DNA from: CAYZXL01 sp964482435
GTDB taxonomy: Bacteria; Auribacterota; JABMQX01
Assembly (NCBI GenBank): GCA_964482435.1
Contig: CAYZXL010000081.1
Coordinates: 1-16,347, forward strand
Direction of reading: 5' to 3'
DNA: 16,347 nt
Shown here: positions 7,031 to 14,880 of the stretch, in pieces
Numbering within the stretch: the stretch's first letter is position 1
Layout of the letters: each line of letters begins with the position of its first letter
Made by a program: the position numbers and the translations under genes
The notes under the pieces: generated by a model
Told to the model about the DNA's origin: nothing
Databases searched by the model: none
What the model saw: the letters and a program-made list of their open reading frames with translations, nothing else

Positions 7031-9148
7031 TCAAAACACGCATTGCGGATGCGGGCAGCCGCCGGAGTATTCGGAACCGGCCGAAATCGGTTGGGCCGCT
7101 GCCGGAACGTCCAGTTGTGGGGCGGCCACTTGGAGGACCTGCTCCCTGCGTGTGCCATAACGATAAATGGTAACGCCCTTGCATTTCAAGCGATAAGCTA
7201 AGAGTAAAACTTCGCGCACGTCGTCAACATTGGCGTTTTCCGGCAAATTGACGGTTTTGGAGACGGAGTTGTCGCAGTATTTCTGAAAAGCGGCTTGCAT
7301 TTTCAGGTGCCAGGGCGGCGAGACGTCGAAGGCGGTAACGAACAATCTGGCGACATCTTCGGGCACCGACCTCACCGCCCTGGCCGAGCCTCTCCTCGCA
7401 ACGTCCATCATGAGGCGAGAGCTGAAGAAGCCTCGCTTCCGCGCAACGTCCTCGAAATAGGGATTGACCTCCAGGAGCCTCGCGCCTTCCATGACGTTGC
7501 GGACGAAGGACAATGCGAAAACGGGTTCGATGCCGCTGGAACAGTTGGCGATGATGCTGATTGTGCCCGTTGGGGCAACGGTTGTAACGGTGGCATTTCG
7601 GAGACGGAGATTTCGGCGGGCGTAGCGGCTCTTTTCCCAGTTCGGGAAAACGCCCCTTTCTTCGGCGAGACGCGCGGAAGCGGCTTTTGCGTCCTCGTGA
7701 ACGGTTCGCATGACCTTTCGACCGAGGGCAATTCCTTCTTCGGAGTCATAAGGAATGCCGAGGCGGAAGACCATATCCGCAAACCCCATGACGCCAAGTC
7801 CAATCTTTCGGTTTCCGAGGGTGATTTCCTTGATTTCGGGGATGATGTAGCGGTTGACGTCTATCACGTCGTCCAGAAATCGGACGCCCACGCGGACCGT
7901 TTCCTTGAGCTTCTGCCAGTCAACTTTGCCGTTGACGACCATGCGGCCGAGGTTGATGGAGCCGAGGTTACAGCTCTCGTACGGAAGAAGAGGAAGCTCG
8001 CCGCAGGGATTCGTGGATTCAATGGCGCCGAGCGCCGGGGTCGGATTGTGCCGGTTAATCTCGTCAATGAAGATTATCCCCGGGTCGCCGACTTTCCAGG
8101 CTGTCGTAACGATGAGGTCGAACACCGATTTCGCCGAGAGCTTTCCCGTTTCTTTGCCATTTCTCGGATTGATGAGCGGATAGTCGCGGCCGGTAGCGAG
8201 TGCTCGCATGAACCTGTCTGTCGCGGCTACGGAGATATTGAAATTTCGCAGGAAGTCTTCTTTCGTCTTGCAGGTGATGAACTCGAGGATGTCCGGATGG
8301 TCAACGCGAAGGATGCCCATATTCGCCCCGCGACGCCTCCCACCCTGCTTCACGACCTCCGTGGCGGTATCGAAGACGTGCATGAACGAGACGGGGCCGG
8401 AGGCGACCCCTTTGGTCGAGCCGACTATGTCGCCTTTTGGCCGAAGCCGACTGAACGAAAAGCCCGTCCCGCCGCCCGTCTGGTGAATGAGCGCCATTTC
8501 CGTCAGGGCGCGGAAAATCCCCGGCATGGAGTCTTCGACCGGGATGACGAAGCAGGCGGAAAGCTGCCCCATGGGGATACCCGCGTTCATCAGCGTCGGC
8601 GAGTTGGGAAGGAAATCAAGCGAAGACATCGCCTTGACAAACTCCTGTTCCCAGCGGGAGGCCTCCGATTGCGAGCCGTAGTTCAGCTCCGCTTTTGACA
8701 CGGCTCCGGCAACCCGCCGAAACATCCCCATCGGGGTCTCCATGATGCGGCCCTTCTCGTCCCTGCGGAGGTATCGCCGCTCGAGGACGCGAATAGCGTT
8801 GATGGAAAGCTTCAGCTCGTCCTCGACGCCGAGCAGCTTTTTTGCCTCGCGGACCTGGGCGCGGTGCTGGCGATAGAGAATGTACTTCTTCGCCGCCTGG
8901 GCATATCCCTCGCGGATCAGAACTTCCTCGACGATGTCCTGGATTTGCTCGACGGAAGGGTGTCTTCGCGGAAGACGCTCCCGGGCAAGATCCACCACCT
9001 TCGCCGCGATTTTCTTCGCGACCTCGCCATCGGCTGCCCCGGACGCAGCAAGAGCGCGTGCAATGGCCCTCTCGATCCTCGCCTGGTCGAAAGGCGCCAG
9101 CGACCCATCTCTCTTCCGGATCTTCTGAAAGTCGTTTCGAGGTGACAT
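7031..9148 (-). CDS. nrdJ: Class II (B12-dependent) ribonucleoside-diphosphate reductase
   Basis: A 705-residue enzyme that reduces ribonucleotides to deoxyribonucleotides using adenosylcobalamin, without oxygen. Residues about 8-95 are an ATP-cone allosteric domain (KIRKRDGSLAPFD at its start). The catalytic barrel shows SACFVIPVEDSM with redox Cys199, HQTGGGTGFSFSRLRP, NPCGE with N380, thiyl Cys382 and E384, and ESCNLGSINL with Cys393, the partner of Cys199. The Cys382-Cys393 spacing matches the Thermotoga enzyme. APTGTISIIAN follows near 526. The C-terminal tail GGCPHPQCVF supplies the CX4C pair (698, 703) that re-reduces the active site. No NrdR box or cobalamin riboswitch was recognised upstream; a GAAGGTG lies before the ATG. 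Its 3' tail is repeated at 6029-6079, beyond the mntA-hepT pair. Confidence 0.96.
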   Translation of the reverse strand: MSPRNDFQKIRKRDGSLAPFDQARIERAIARALAASGAADGEVAKKIAAKVVDLARERLPRRHPSVEQIQDIVEEVLIREGYAQAAKKYILYRQHRAQVREAKKLLGVEDELKLSINAIRVLERRYLRRDEKGRIMETPMGMFRRVAGAVSKAELNYGSQSEASRWEQEFVKAMSSLDFLPNSPTLMNAGIPMGQLSACFVIPVEDSMPGIFRALTEMALIHQTGGGTGFSFSRLRPKGDIVGSTKGVASGPVSFMHVFDTATEVVKQGGRRRGANMGILRVDHPDILEFITCKTKEDFLRNFNISVAATDRFMRALATGRDYPLINPRNGKETGKLSAKSVFDLIVTTAWKVGDPGIIFIDEINRHNPTPALGAIESTNPCGELPLLPYESCNLGSINLGRMVVNGKVDWQKLKETVRVGVRFLDDVIDVNRYIIPEIKEITLGNRKIGLGVMGFADMVFRLGIPYDSEEGIALGRKVMRTVHEDAKAASARLAEERGVFPNWEKSRYARRNLRLRNATVTTVAPTGTISIIANCSSGIEPVFALSFVRNVMEGARLLEVNPYFEDVARKRGFFSSRLMMDVARRGSARAVRSVPEDVARLFVTAFDVSPPWHLKMQAAFQKYCDNSVSKTVNLPENANVDDVREVLLLAYRLKCKGVTIYRYGTRREQVLQVAAPQLDVPAAAQPISAGSEYSGGCPHPQCVF

Positions 9149-9490
9149 CGTGAAGGCACCTTCTCAACAAAGGGAGCGTCCTGAGCCCCACGGCTGCCTC
9201 ATGGCCGAAGGCGGCCTGTGCCCGTTCTGGCGTTGTTCCACCTATGTCAAGGAATTAGGGTAGCCCCCTCGGCCTGAGATAGCAAGAAGAACCGCAGCGT
9301 TCCGCGGATGTCGGTCCCGCTGGCAAGATTTGATTTGCGTCCCCCCGGGGGATGCAGACGCGGACGGCGAGGTCGGAGACTGCAAGTACTTTCGCCAGAG
9401 CGGGCCAGGCGGACGCCTCGGAATGCGCGTGGGCCTCGAGGGCTTGCTCCGATGCCTGCGCGCTCTCCGGACATGGCTTTGCCGCGGCGA
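9149..9490. other. Intergenic region between the SecD-like gene and nrdJ, no supported gene
   Basis: About 340 bp. A frame opposite or past the SecD-like stop does not resemble the missing SecD membrane region. A TTGACA reading leftward at 9251-9246 has no acceptable -10 at the right spacing. A loop-free palindrome TCCCCCCGGGGGA lies near 9339-9352; with no U-run it is not a terminator. No B12 riboswitch core was seen. Confidence 0.5.
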
Positions 9491-10480
9491 TCAGTCGCCC
9501 GGCTTCGCCGCGGTGCTGCCTTCAGCAACGACCCTGACCCTTGCCGGCAGGGCGCCGGCCCTGAGCTGGATGGCGAGGTCTCGGGCTTCCTCGGGGGTGA
9601 AGTTTCCCTCGATTTGGCCCGAACCGCCGAGAATCTCGGTCTTGATGTGAGGAGCCGAGATGACTCTGTCGTCGAGGAGAATCGCAAGCCGCCAGCCGCG
9701 CGGGCCCCCTCCGGGGCCGGCAATCGTGTTTTCCGAGCGGGAGTTGTATTTTCTTGTTACGTTGCCAAACTTGCGGGTTCCTTCGGCCTTCAGAGCGAAG
9801 CTTATGATTGGCTCGCCCGTTTCCGGGTCCCTACGCGAGACAGCGCTCTTGATCTGGTCCGCTTTTATGACTTCCGGTTCCTCCTTCGAGGATCGGAGGA
9901 GAAGGGGAGTCTGTTTCTCGACCGTTGCTCCTCTCATGTCCCGTTCCTCGTGTCTGTAGATTCGCAGGATGGTGTCGGGCGGGATCGAGTCCTCCAGCTT
10001 CCGGTCCAGGTCGCCGGCGGTCCACTTGATGGGGTTGCCAAGAGCGTCCTTCTTGTCCGCGAATTCGCCGCTAAGGTCCCGGACGGCTCTGTCGTAAATG
10101 TCCCGAAGCCTGCTCTCGGAGAACTGCTCGAGGTTCATGCGGTCCTCAGCGACCAGCATCCATCTCATGAAGGCCTGGCTTTCGATGAGCCTCCTATAGC
10201 GGGTGCGGTCCGCGATGCCGGGGAATTCGACGATGATCCTGTCCGGGCCCTGCCGCACGATAAAAGGGTCGCGAACGCCCCCTCCCTCCATTCTCTTGGT
10301 CAAAACCCGGATGACCCCTTCCCTGGCCTCACCGAGGGACATCCCCTTGGTTTTTTCGACCTCAAGCACGAAATATGATCCGCCGCGCCCCTGGGGCAAT
10401 CCCTCTGTGGGGCGCCCCCATGCAGCGCACAGCAGGCACAGAACGATCACCGACGCAGTTAAAAAAGCTGTACGTCTCAT
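9491..10480 (-). CDS. Exported SecD periplasmic-domain-like protein, without the membrane channel part
   Basis: A 329-residue protein. It begins with a signal or single membrane helix (residues about 4-22, TAFLTASVIVLCLLC, then AAWG). The body resembles the first periplasmic domain of SecD: LEVEKTKGMSLGEAREGVIRVLTKRM, VEFPGIADRTRYRRLIE, LLDDRVISAPHI, and GGSGQIEGNFTPEEARDLAIQLRAGALPARVRVV. SecD normally continues directly after this point into five more membrane helices. Here it stops 13 residues later, and none of the downstream frames restores the rest. I infer a free or singly anchored periplasmic domain, either an accessory of the Sec machinery or repurposed. It has its own promoter-like sequence and an overlapping palindrome upstream. 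A GGGAG site precedes the ATG. Confidence 0.8.
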   Translation of the reverse strand: MRRTAFLTASVIVLCLLCAAWGRPTEGLPQGRGGSYFVLEVEKTKGMSLGEAREGVIRVLTKRMEGGGVRDPFIVRQGPDRIIVEFPGIADRTRYRRLIESQAFMRWMLVAEDRMNLEQFSESRLRDIYDRAVRDLSGEFADKKDALGNPIKWTAGDLDRKLEDSIPPDTILRIYRHEERDMRGATVEKQTPLLLRSSKEEPEVIKADQIKSAVSRRDPETGEPIISFALKAEGTRKFGNVTRKYNSRSENTIAGPGGGPRGWRLAILLDDRVISAPHIKTEILGGSGQIEGNFTPEEARDLAIQLRAGALPARVRVVAEGSTAAKPGD

Positions 10481-10527
10481 TGCTGTTCTCCCGGTGTGCT
10501 CGTTTCTTGTGGCTCTTTCGCGCGAAC

Positions 10528-10555
10528 CTCACCTCATACATCTCCTTGAGGTGAG
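10528..10555. promoter_or_regulatory. Palindrome over the predicted transcription start: candidate operator
   Basis: CTCACCTCA at 10528-10536 and TGAGGTGAG at 10547-10555 are perfect 9-base inverted arms around a 10-base centre. The predicted start site of the promoter at 10557-10585 falls in or beside the right arm. This fits a repressor operator better than a terminator. It could also act as a 5' hairpin in the message. Confidence 0.5.
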
Positions 10556-10556
10556 A

Positions 10557-10585
10557 AGCATATCCTTCGGCAGAGACTGTGTCAA
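10557..10585 (-). promoter_or_regulatory. Sigma70-type promoter of the SecD-like gene
   Basis: The minus strand reads TTGACA (10585-10580), 17 bases, TATGCT (10562-10557). The -35 is perfect, the spacing ideal and the -10 matches TATAAT at 4 of 6. It lies about 77 bases before the SecD-like ATG. It is the best promoter match in the window. Confidence 0.6.
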
Positions 10586-10825
10586 CCCACTCGCAAGCCC
10601 CCGGACGCTCGCCTGAGACCGCCAGTCGCGCGACGGTGAAGCACTGCACCCCCGGATGCGGTCGCGTGGGGCGCGTTGAGACCAGCGCGGGGTCGCAGAG
10701 CGCAACTCGGCCCACGCCGGCCCTCAACGGCTGCTCTTCACCGCCGACCGCCCACGCGCATTTTGTCCCGATACCATGCTGCGCGCCGCGCCACTTATGA
10801 GTTGACACCGGATGGGATGACTGCC

Positions 10826-12100
10826 TCAATGGACCGAGCAGGAGAAGCAGGGGTCGTAGGCGCGGACGAGGATTTCGCACCAGCGTCGTATTTCTTTCAT
10901 GGGGTGGTCGGCGATTCGCTCGGAGACCCCCCTCAGGTCTTTCTCGATGCACATGAAGTTGTGGGCGGTGGGGGTGACGATGTTGGCTTTTTCGATGACT
11001 CCTCTTCGGTTGACGGCGTACCAGTGATGCAGAAGCCCCCGCGGCGCTTCGGTTATCGCGCCGCCTTCGCCTGCTTGAACGCGGACAAACGGTTTCTCGT
11101 CTTTCGGCTCAAGCGACTCGATCATCCGGATGCAATCCTCAATGCCGTGGACTATCTCGATTGCCTGCGCAAGGTTGTTGCGGAAGGGATTGCAGTCGGG
11201 GACGCTGAACCCGACTTTCTCAGCAAGCTCTTTCGCTTCCGGAAGGACCTGGTCGAACTTGAGGTTGAGCCGGGCGAGGGCGCCGACCATGATTGGCTCG
11301 GTCTTGTTGCGGCGCGTCTGCTTGGTATTGGCATAAGGCATCTGGTACTCGGAGAAGTACTTGTAATAATCGTCCTCCGGCACCTTCAAGCCCCTGTTGG
11401 AAACGATCTCTCCCACGTTGACGGCGAAATGGGCTTCAGTGCGGATGGAGACAAACTCGCGGTCAGTGCCGAAATGAAACGTGTCAAAGCCGGCGACCAT
11501 CTTGAGGGTCTCAACGGCGTCCTGGCGGATGCCCGCAATGGCGTCGCGGGCTGCCCGCAACTCTTCCCGGCTAGGAATTCTGGTGAAGCCGCCCACGACG
11601 GTTCCGATCGGATGAAGCCCGCGACCGCCTCCAACGAGCTTGGTGAGGTCGTTCAGGGCGAGACGCATCCGGTTCAGCCGCTCGACCACCTGGGGATACC
11701 GATCAAGCATTGAGGGAAGGCCCGGATAGCCCTCGTGGTCGGGAAGCGCCAGGGCGTACAGATGGACAACGTGGCTGGACACGAGCTGGCTCATTGCCAG
11801 AAGCCTTCGGAGAAGCACGACCTGCGGGCTCACCTGCACACCCATTGCCTTTTCGAGAGCCCGAATGGCCGTGGTCATGTGCGAGACAGGGCAGATGCCG
11901 CAGATTCGAGCCACGATGTCCGGCACTTCCTGGTAGCTTCGCCCGACGAGAAATCCCTCGAAGAACCGAGGAGGCTCCCAGATGCGAAGCTCCACTGATT
12001 CCGCTTCGCGGCCGGCGAGGGCAACGCGAATAGCCGCCTCGCCTTCGACCCTGGCAATGTAATCCACGAGGATTGTTTTCTTGCTTGGCTTTTCAGGCAT
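10826..12100 (-). CDS. hydA: [NiFe] hydrogenase large (alpha) subunit, group 3b-like, no C-terminal extension
   Basis: A 424-residue catalytic subunit that binds the Ni-Fe(CN)2CO site and splits or makes H2 in the cytoplasm. The nickel ligands are clear: RICGICPVSH at 65-74 (Cys67, Cys70) and DPCFSCSVH at 416-424 (Cys418, Cys421). RVEGEA near 17-22 is the conserved N-terminal motif. The stop follows the final His directly. In most [NiFe] hydrogenases a peptide after that His is removed by a maturation protease once nickel is inserted; here none is encoded, and the sequence after the TGA shows no lost extension. It is the last gene of the operon, 86 bp after the small subunit, with a weak ribosome site. 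The group 3b-like label rests on the four-subunit operon, not on phylogeny. Confidence 0.93.
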   Translation of the reverse strand: MPEKPSKKTILVDYIARVEGEAAIRVALAGREAESVELRIWEPPRFFEGFLVGRSYQEVPDIVARICGICPVSHMTTAIRALEKAMGVQVSPQVVLLRRLLAMSQLVSSHVVHLYALALPDHEGYPGLPSMLDRYPQVVERLNRMRLALNDLTKLVGGGRGLHPIGTVVGGFTRIPSREELRAARDAIAGIRQDAVETLKMVAGFDTFHFGTDREFVSIRTEAHFAVNVGEIVSNRGLKVPEDDYYKYFSEYQMPYANTKQTRRNKTEPIMVGALARLNLKFDQVLPEAKELAEKVGFSVPDCNPFRNNLAQAIEIVHGIEDCIRMIESLEPKDEKPFVRVQAGEGGAITEAPRGLLHHWYAVNRRGVIEKANIVTPTAHNFMCIEKDLRGVSERIADHPMKEIRRWCEILVRAYDPCFSCSVH

Positions 12101-12134
12101 AAATCGCTTTCACTACAGCTTCTTATCCGTTTCT

Positions 12135-12160
12135 GGCGGGTTTGACTTCACCGTCCCGCC
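12135..12160. repeat. Hairpin between hydrogenase small- and large-subunit genes
   Basis: GGCGGG (12135-12140) and CCCGCC (12155-12160) can pair around a 14-base loop, in the only sizeable gap inside the hydrogenase operon. It may adjust the level of the large subunit or protect the upstream message. This is inference. Confidence 0.4.
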
Positions 12161-12186
12161 TATGGCCGCGGAGATTCTCGCCAGCG

Positions 12187-12954
12187 CTACCTGCCGGCGC
12201 CCGCGACCTTGTGAAACTCAAACGTTGGGTAGCCAAAGAGGCTGAACCTTCGCACAACCTCGTCAGGCGGCAGGCCCATCTCCTCGAACTTGTTGGCCAG
12301 AGCGCCTGAGTTGGCGTTGGCCATTGGACCCCAGCACGCGTAGCACGCTCGCCCATTGCTGGGGCAAAGGGCGCCGCATCCGCCGTTGGTGACGGGTCCC
12401 ATGCAGGGAAGGTTTTCGGTCAATAAGATGCAGGGGTTGCCTTTCATCTTGCATTCGACGCAAACGCAGTGCTCGACCATGTTGGGCCGTTTATCCAAGA
12501 GAAGAGAAGTAACAAGCTCGTAGAGGTCTCTCTCGCCGACGGGGCAGCCCCGGAGAACGGCGTCTGCTCTGACGTACTCATCAATGGCATGAGCCTTGAT
12601 CGAATGCATAAGGGAAATATCCTGGTAAACCCTCATCTCCACTTCCAGTTCCGGGGTCATGTTCTTGATGGCGGGGATGCCCCCGTTGACCGCGCAAGAC
12701 CCTATCGGGACAAGGTATTTGCTATTCCGGCGAACTCTTTTCAACTGGTCAGCCTGCTCGACTTCCGTTATGGCGCCTTCGATGAGGGCGACATCGAAGG
12801 GGCCCTCTGCGGATTCGGAATCGGTCTCCATCTTGCCATAGACGATGTTGATGGCCCCGAGGACTTCCTTGAGGAGCTTGATGAAATAGATAATCTGGAA
12901 CTGGCACCCGGCACAGCAACTGTATTTGAAAATCCCTACTCTGGGTTTTCGCAT
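12187..12954 (-). CDS. hydD: [NiFe] hydrogenase small (delta) subunit
   Basis: A 255-residue electron-transfer subunit that passes electrons between the NiFe site and the diaphorase subunits. The proximal cluster ligands are visible: CCAGCQ (Cys14, Cys17), GSCAVNGG (Cys87) and GCPVGERD (Cys137). The C-terminal half has nine more Cys (163, 165, 168, 175, 184, 193, 197, 204, 207), enough for two further [4Fe-4S] clusters, as in soluble group 3 enzymes. There is no Tat signal, so the enzyme is cytoplasmic. A GGAGG site precedes the ATG, which lies 16 bp after the gamma-subunit stop. The fold also resembles the 20-kDa subunit of complex I, but the operon settles the assignment. Confidence 0.93.
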   Translation of the reverse strand: MRKPRVGIFKYSCCAGCQFQIIYFIKLLKEVLGAINIVYGKMETDSESAEGPFDVALIEGAITEVEQADQLKRVRRNSKYLVPIGSCAVNGGIPAIKNMTPELEVEMRVYQDISLMHSIKAHAIDEYVRADAVLRGCPVGERDLYELVTSLLLDKRPNMVEHCVCVECKMKGNPCILLTENLPCMGPVTNGGCGALCPSNGRACYACWGPMANANSGALANKFEEMGLPPDEVVRRFSLFGYPTFEFHKVAGAGR

Positions 12955-12970
12955 GAAATCCTCCGGAATC

Positions 12971-13798
12971 CTACAAAAGTGTATCGGGCAGACCGCTCAG
13001 CTCCTCATAGCGGAAAACCGGGCCGTCCTTGCAGATGAATTTGGGGCCGAGCTGGCAGTGCCCGCAATGGCCTGTCCCGCACCTCATCCGGCGCTCGAGG
13101 GAGACGTAGATTCGCGCCGGAGAGAACCGCCGAAGAATCAAGCCTCTTGCGACGAACCTCATCATTATCTCGGGGCCGCAGGTGAGAACAGCCGCATTGC
13201 TCGGGTCAATGTCCATTTCCGCGAAGAGTCCCGTGACGACGCCGGTGTGACCCTTCCACTCTTCTCCCGGCGGAACTTCGTCAACCGTCAGGAGCAGCGA
13301 GGTGCGGGGCTGGCTTCGCCACAAATCAAACTCTTCACAAAAAATGAGTTCCGCTGGTGTTCGGGCGCCAAAGAGGATGACGATTTTTCCGTAATCCGAC
13401 CTTCTCCGGAATGCCTCCATGAGAAACGGTCTCAAGGGCACCATCCCGACCCCGCCAGCAACGACGAGAACGTCTTTCCCTTTGACCTGGTCGAGGGGCC
13501 AGGAGGAGCCGAATGGCCCGCGGACGTGAATGGTGTCCCCTGCTTTCAATTTCATCAGCGCCTTGGTCAATCGCCCGACGGCGCGCACGGTATGCTCAAA
13601 CGTTCCGTCCTCTTGTTGTGGGGCGCTAAACGTTATGGGAGCTTCTCCGAAGCCCGGAAGGCCCAGCATGTTGAATTGGCCGGGGCGAAAATCGGGGCGT
13701 TCCTGGCCGTTGCGCAACCGAAGGGTGAAACTCCTCGTGTCCGCCGTGCGGTCTTTAGTGGCTACGAGAACCGCTTCTTTTGGCAACTGCAAATTCAT
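12971..13798 (-). CDS. hydG: Hydrogenase gamma subunit: FAD/NAD(P)-binding reductase with [2Fe-2S]
   Basis: A 275-residue ferredoxin-NADP-reductase-like protein that exchanges electrons with NAD(P)(H). An N-terminal beta-barrel (FRPGQFNML, GEAPITFSAP) binds the flavin. The nucleotide-binding fold shows GGVGMVPLRPF at 115-125 and LTCGPEIMM near 207. A C-terminal [2Fe-2S] site has CX4CX2CX7C (Cys240, 245, 248, 256), as in dihydroorotate dehydrogenase B electron-transfer subunits. The ATG overlaps the beta-subunit stop by 4 bases (ATGA), with GAGGAAAG as ribosome site. NADP versus NAD preference cannot be read with confidence. The hydG symbol follows sulfhydrogenase gamma naming, not the [FeFe] maturase HydG. 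Confidence 0.92.
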   Translation of the reverse strand: MNLQLPKEAVLVATKDRTADTRSFTLRLRNGQERPDFRPGQFNMLGLPGFGEAPITFSAPQQEDGTFEHTVRAVGRLTKALMKLKAGDTIHVRGPFGSSWPLDQVKGKDVLVVAGGVGMVPLRPFLMEAFRRRSDYGKIVILFGARTPAELIFCEEFDLWRSQPRTSLLLTVDEVPPGEEWKGHTGVVTGLFAEMDIDPSNAAVLTCGPEIMMRFVARGLILRRFSPARIYVSLERRMRCGTGHCGHCQLGPKFICKDGPVFRYEELSGLPDTLL

Positions 13799-14865
13799 TT
13801 TCTTTCCTCATCCGCGCGAATCTCGGCGGCAATCTCCGTCAAGTCTATTCCCGTCGGGCACCACGTCATGCAGCGGCCGCACCCGACGCACCCAAAACAG
13901 CCGTATTGTTCCACCCAGTAACTCAGCTTGTGGCAGACAAACTGCCGCAGCCTGGCCTCGCGGGTGGAGCGGAAGTTCCCGCCGTGAACTTCTGCGAACC
14001 TCTCGTCCTGGCACGAGTCCCAGCGCCGGACTCTCTCGATGACGAACAGATCGAGCTGCGCCTTGTCCCACGTATCGTAGCAGAAGCAAGTCGGGCAGAC
14101 CATCGTGCAGTTGGCACAGGAGAGGCATTTGCCCTCTCCCGTGATGTGCCATGTGGGATGATAGAGGTTTCGCCTCATGAGGGCGGGGAGGTCTTTGGTG
14201 TTCAGAGTCTTGCGGAATCGCTCCTTCGCGGCCGCCTCCCGTTTGAACTTTTCGCCAATATCATCCAGGCTTGGGGGAGATGATTTCACCTTGACGAAAA
14301 GCATTTCTCCTTTTTCGCCAAAGGTCTCAACTAAGAAGCGCTCACCTAAGTCAGTGAGGATTGCATCGCAGCCGAGAGGTGGTCCCTGTCGCATCCAGAA
14401 ACCGAAGAAGGGGCCTGTGCCGAACGAAGCGCAAAAACATTTCTCGCCAACGTTCTGGCAATTCAGGCCGACGACGGTTGCGCGAGACCTTACCCGCTCG
14501 TACGCGGCGTCCTTCATTTGCCCCAAAAAGGTGCGCTCCAGGACAAGAAGCCCGTGCAAATCGCACGGATGAACTGCTAACAGAGCGCGGTCGGTGATGG
14601 CCCCTGCGTCTTCTTCAGCCTTGTAACCCTTATCCGATTTCACGAATCGAACGAGCGCCTGCTGGGGCGGATAGATGATTTTGGAAGGGGGAATAGTCGT
14701 GCTGGAATAGTTCCAGTCAACTTCAGCCGCGCTCTCGATTCGCCGAAAGGACGAGACCTTGCCTGCAGTTACGGGGGCGTGCACCTCATAGTCCCGCCGG
14801 AGGTCGTTGACCCACGCCTCGATGTATTCTTTTTTTACGATTTTTGCTGAAACCTGGCCGTTCAT
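13795..14865 (-). CDS. hydB: Hydrogenase beta subunit: 4Fe-4S dicluster protein
   Basis: A 356-residue iron-sulfur protein of the sulfhydrogenase beta / anaerobic sulfite reductase A type. Two ferredoxin motifs CX2CX2CX3CP are visible: Cys247/250/253/257 (CLSCANCTMVCP) and Cys326/329/332/336 (CVGCGRCMTWCP). Additional Cys lie beside them (260, 262, 323). The N-terminal part has the family's VHPCDLHGLLVLER near residue 98 and NCQNVGEKCFC near 135. It links the gamma flavoprotein to the small subunit. The gene begins 15 bp after the GAF gene's stop and overlaps the gamma gene. The ribosome site is weak (AAAGG), so it may depend on coupling to the GAF gene. Confidence 0.92.
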   Translation of the reverse strand: MNGQVSAKIVKKEYIEAWVNDLRRDYEVHAPVTAGKVSSFRRIESAAEVDWNYSSTTIPPSKIIYPPQQALVRFVKSDKGYKAEEDAGAITDRALLAVHPCDLHGLLVLERTFLGQMKDAAYERVRSRATVVGLNCQNVGEKCFCASFGTGPFFGFWMRQGPPLGCDAILTDLGERFLVETFGEKGEMLFVKVKSSPPSLDDIGEKFKREAAAKERFRKTLNTKDLPALMRRNLYHPTWHITGEGKCLSCANCTMVCPTCFCYDTWDKAQLDLFVIERVRRWDSCQDERFAEVHGGNFRSTREARLRQFVCHKLSYWVEQYGCFGCVGCGRCMTWCPTGIDLTEIAAEIRADEERK

Positions 14866-14880
14866 GATGCGTGCAGCCTT

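Larger units (their letters stand above)
10481..10825. other. Intergenic region between the hydrogenase operon and the SecD-like gene
   Basis: About 345 bp with no supported gene. The left third carries the promoter and palindrome listed separately. Inside the palindrome loop the minus strand reads AGGAGATG, which could start a short leader peptide, but no conserved product is evident. I see no U-tailed terminator for the hydrogenase operon. Confidence 0.5.

Noticed and set aside
7295..8698. 467-codon open frame on the plus strand
   Set aside because: It is antisense to nrdJ, whose motifs are all intact; the composition is the mirror of the real gene.
9149..9490. Cobalamin riboswitch or NrdR box upstream of nrdJ
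   Set aside because: Neither the conserved B12-box core nor an AT-rich NrdR palindrome was found by eye.
9308..10378. 356-codon open frame on the plus strand
   Set aside because: It lies antisense to the SecD-like gene and runs past its end without any family motif or ribosome site.
10826..10828. TGA after the terminal His of the large subunit read as selenocysteine
   Set aside because: Selenocysteine in hydrogenases replaces a nickel-ligand Cys, and both ligands here are Cys; the sequence after the TGA does not resemble a C-terminal extension and no SECIS-like element was evident.
10676..11713. 345-codon open frame on the plus strand
   Set aside because: It is antisense to the hydrogenase large subunit, which has unambiguous nickel motifs.
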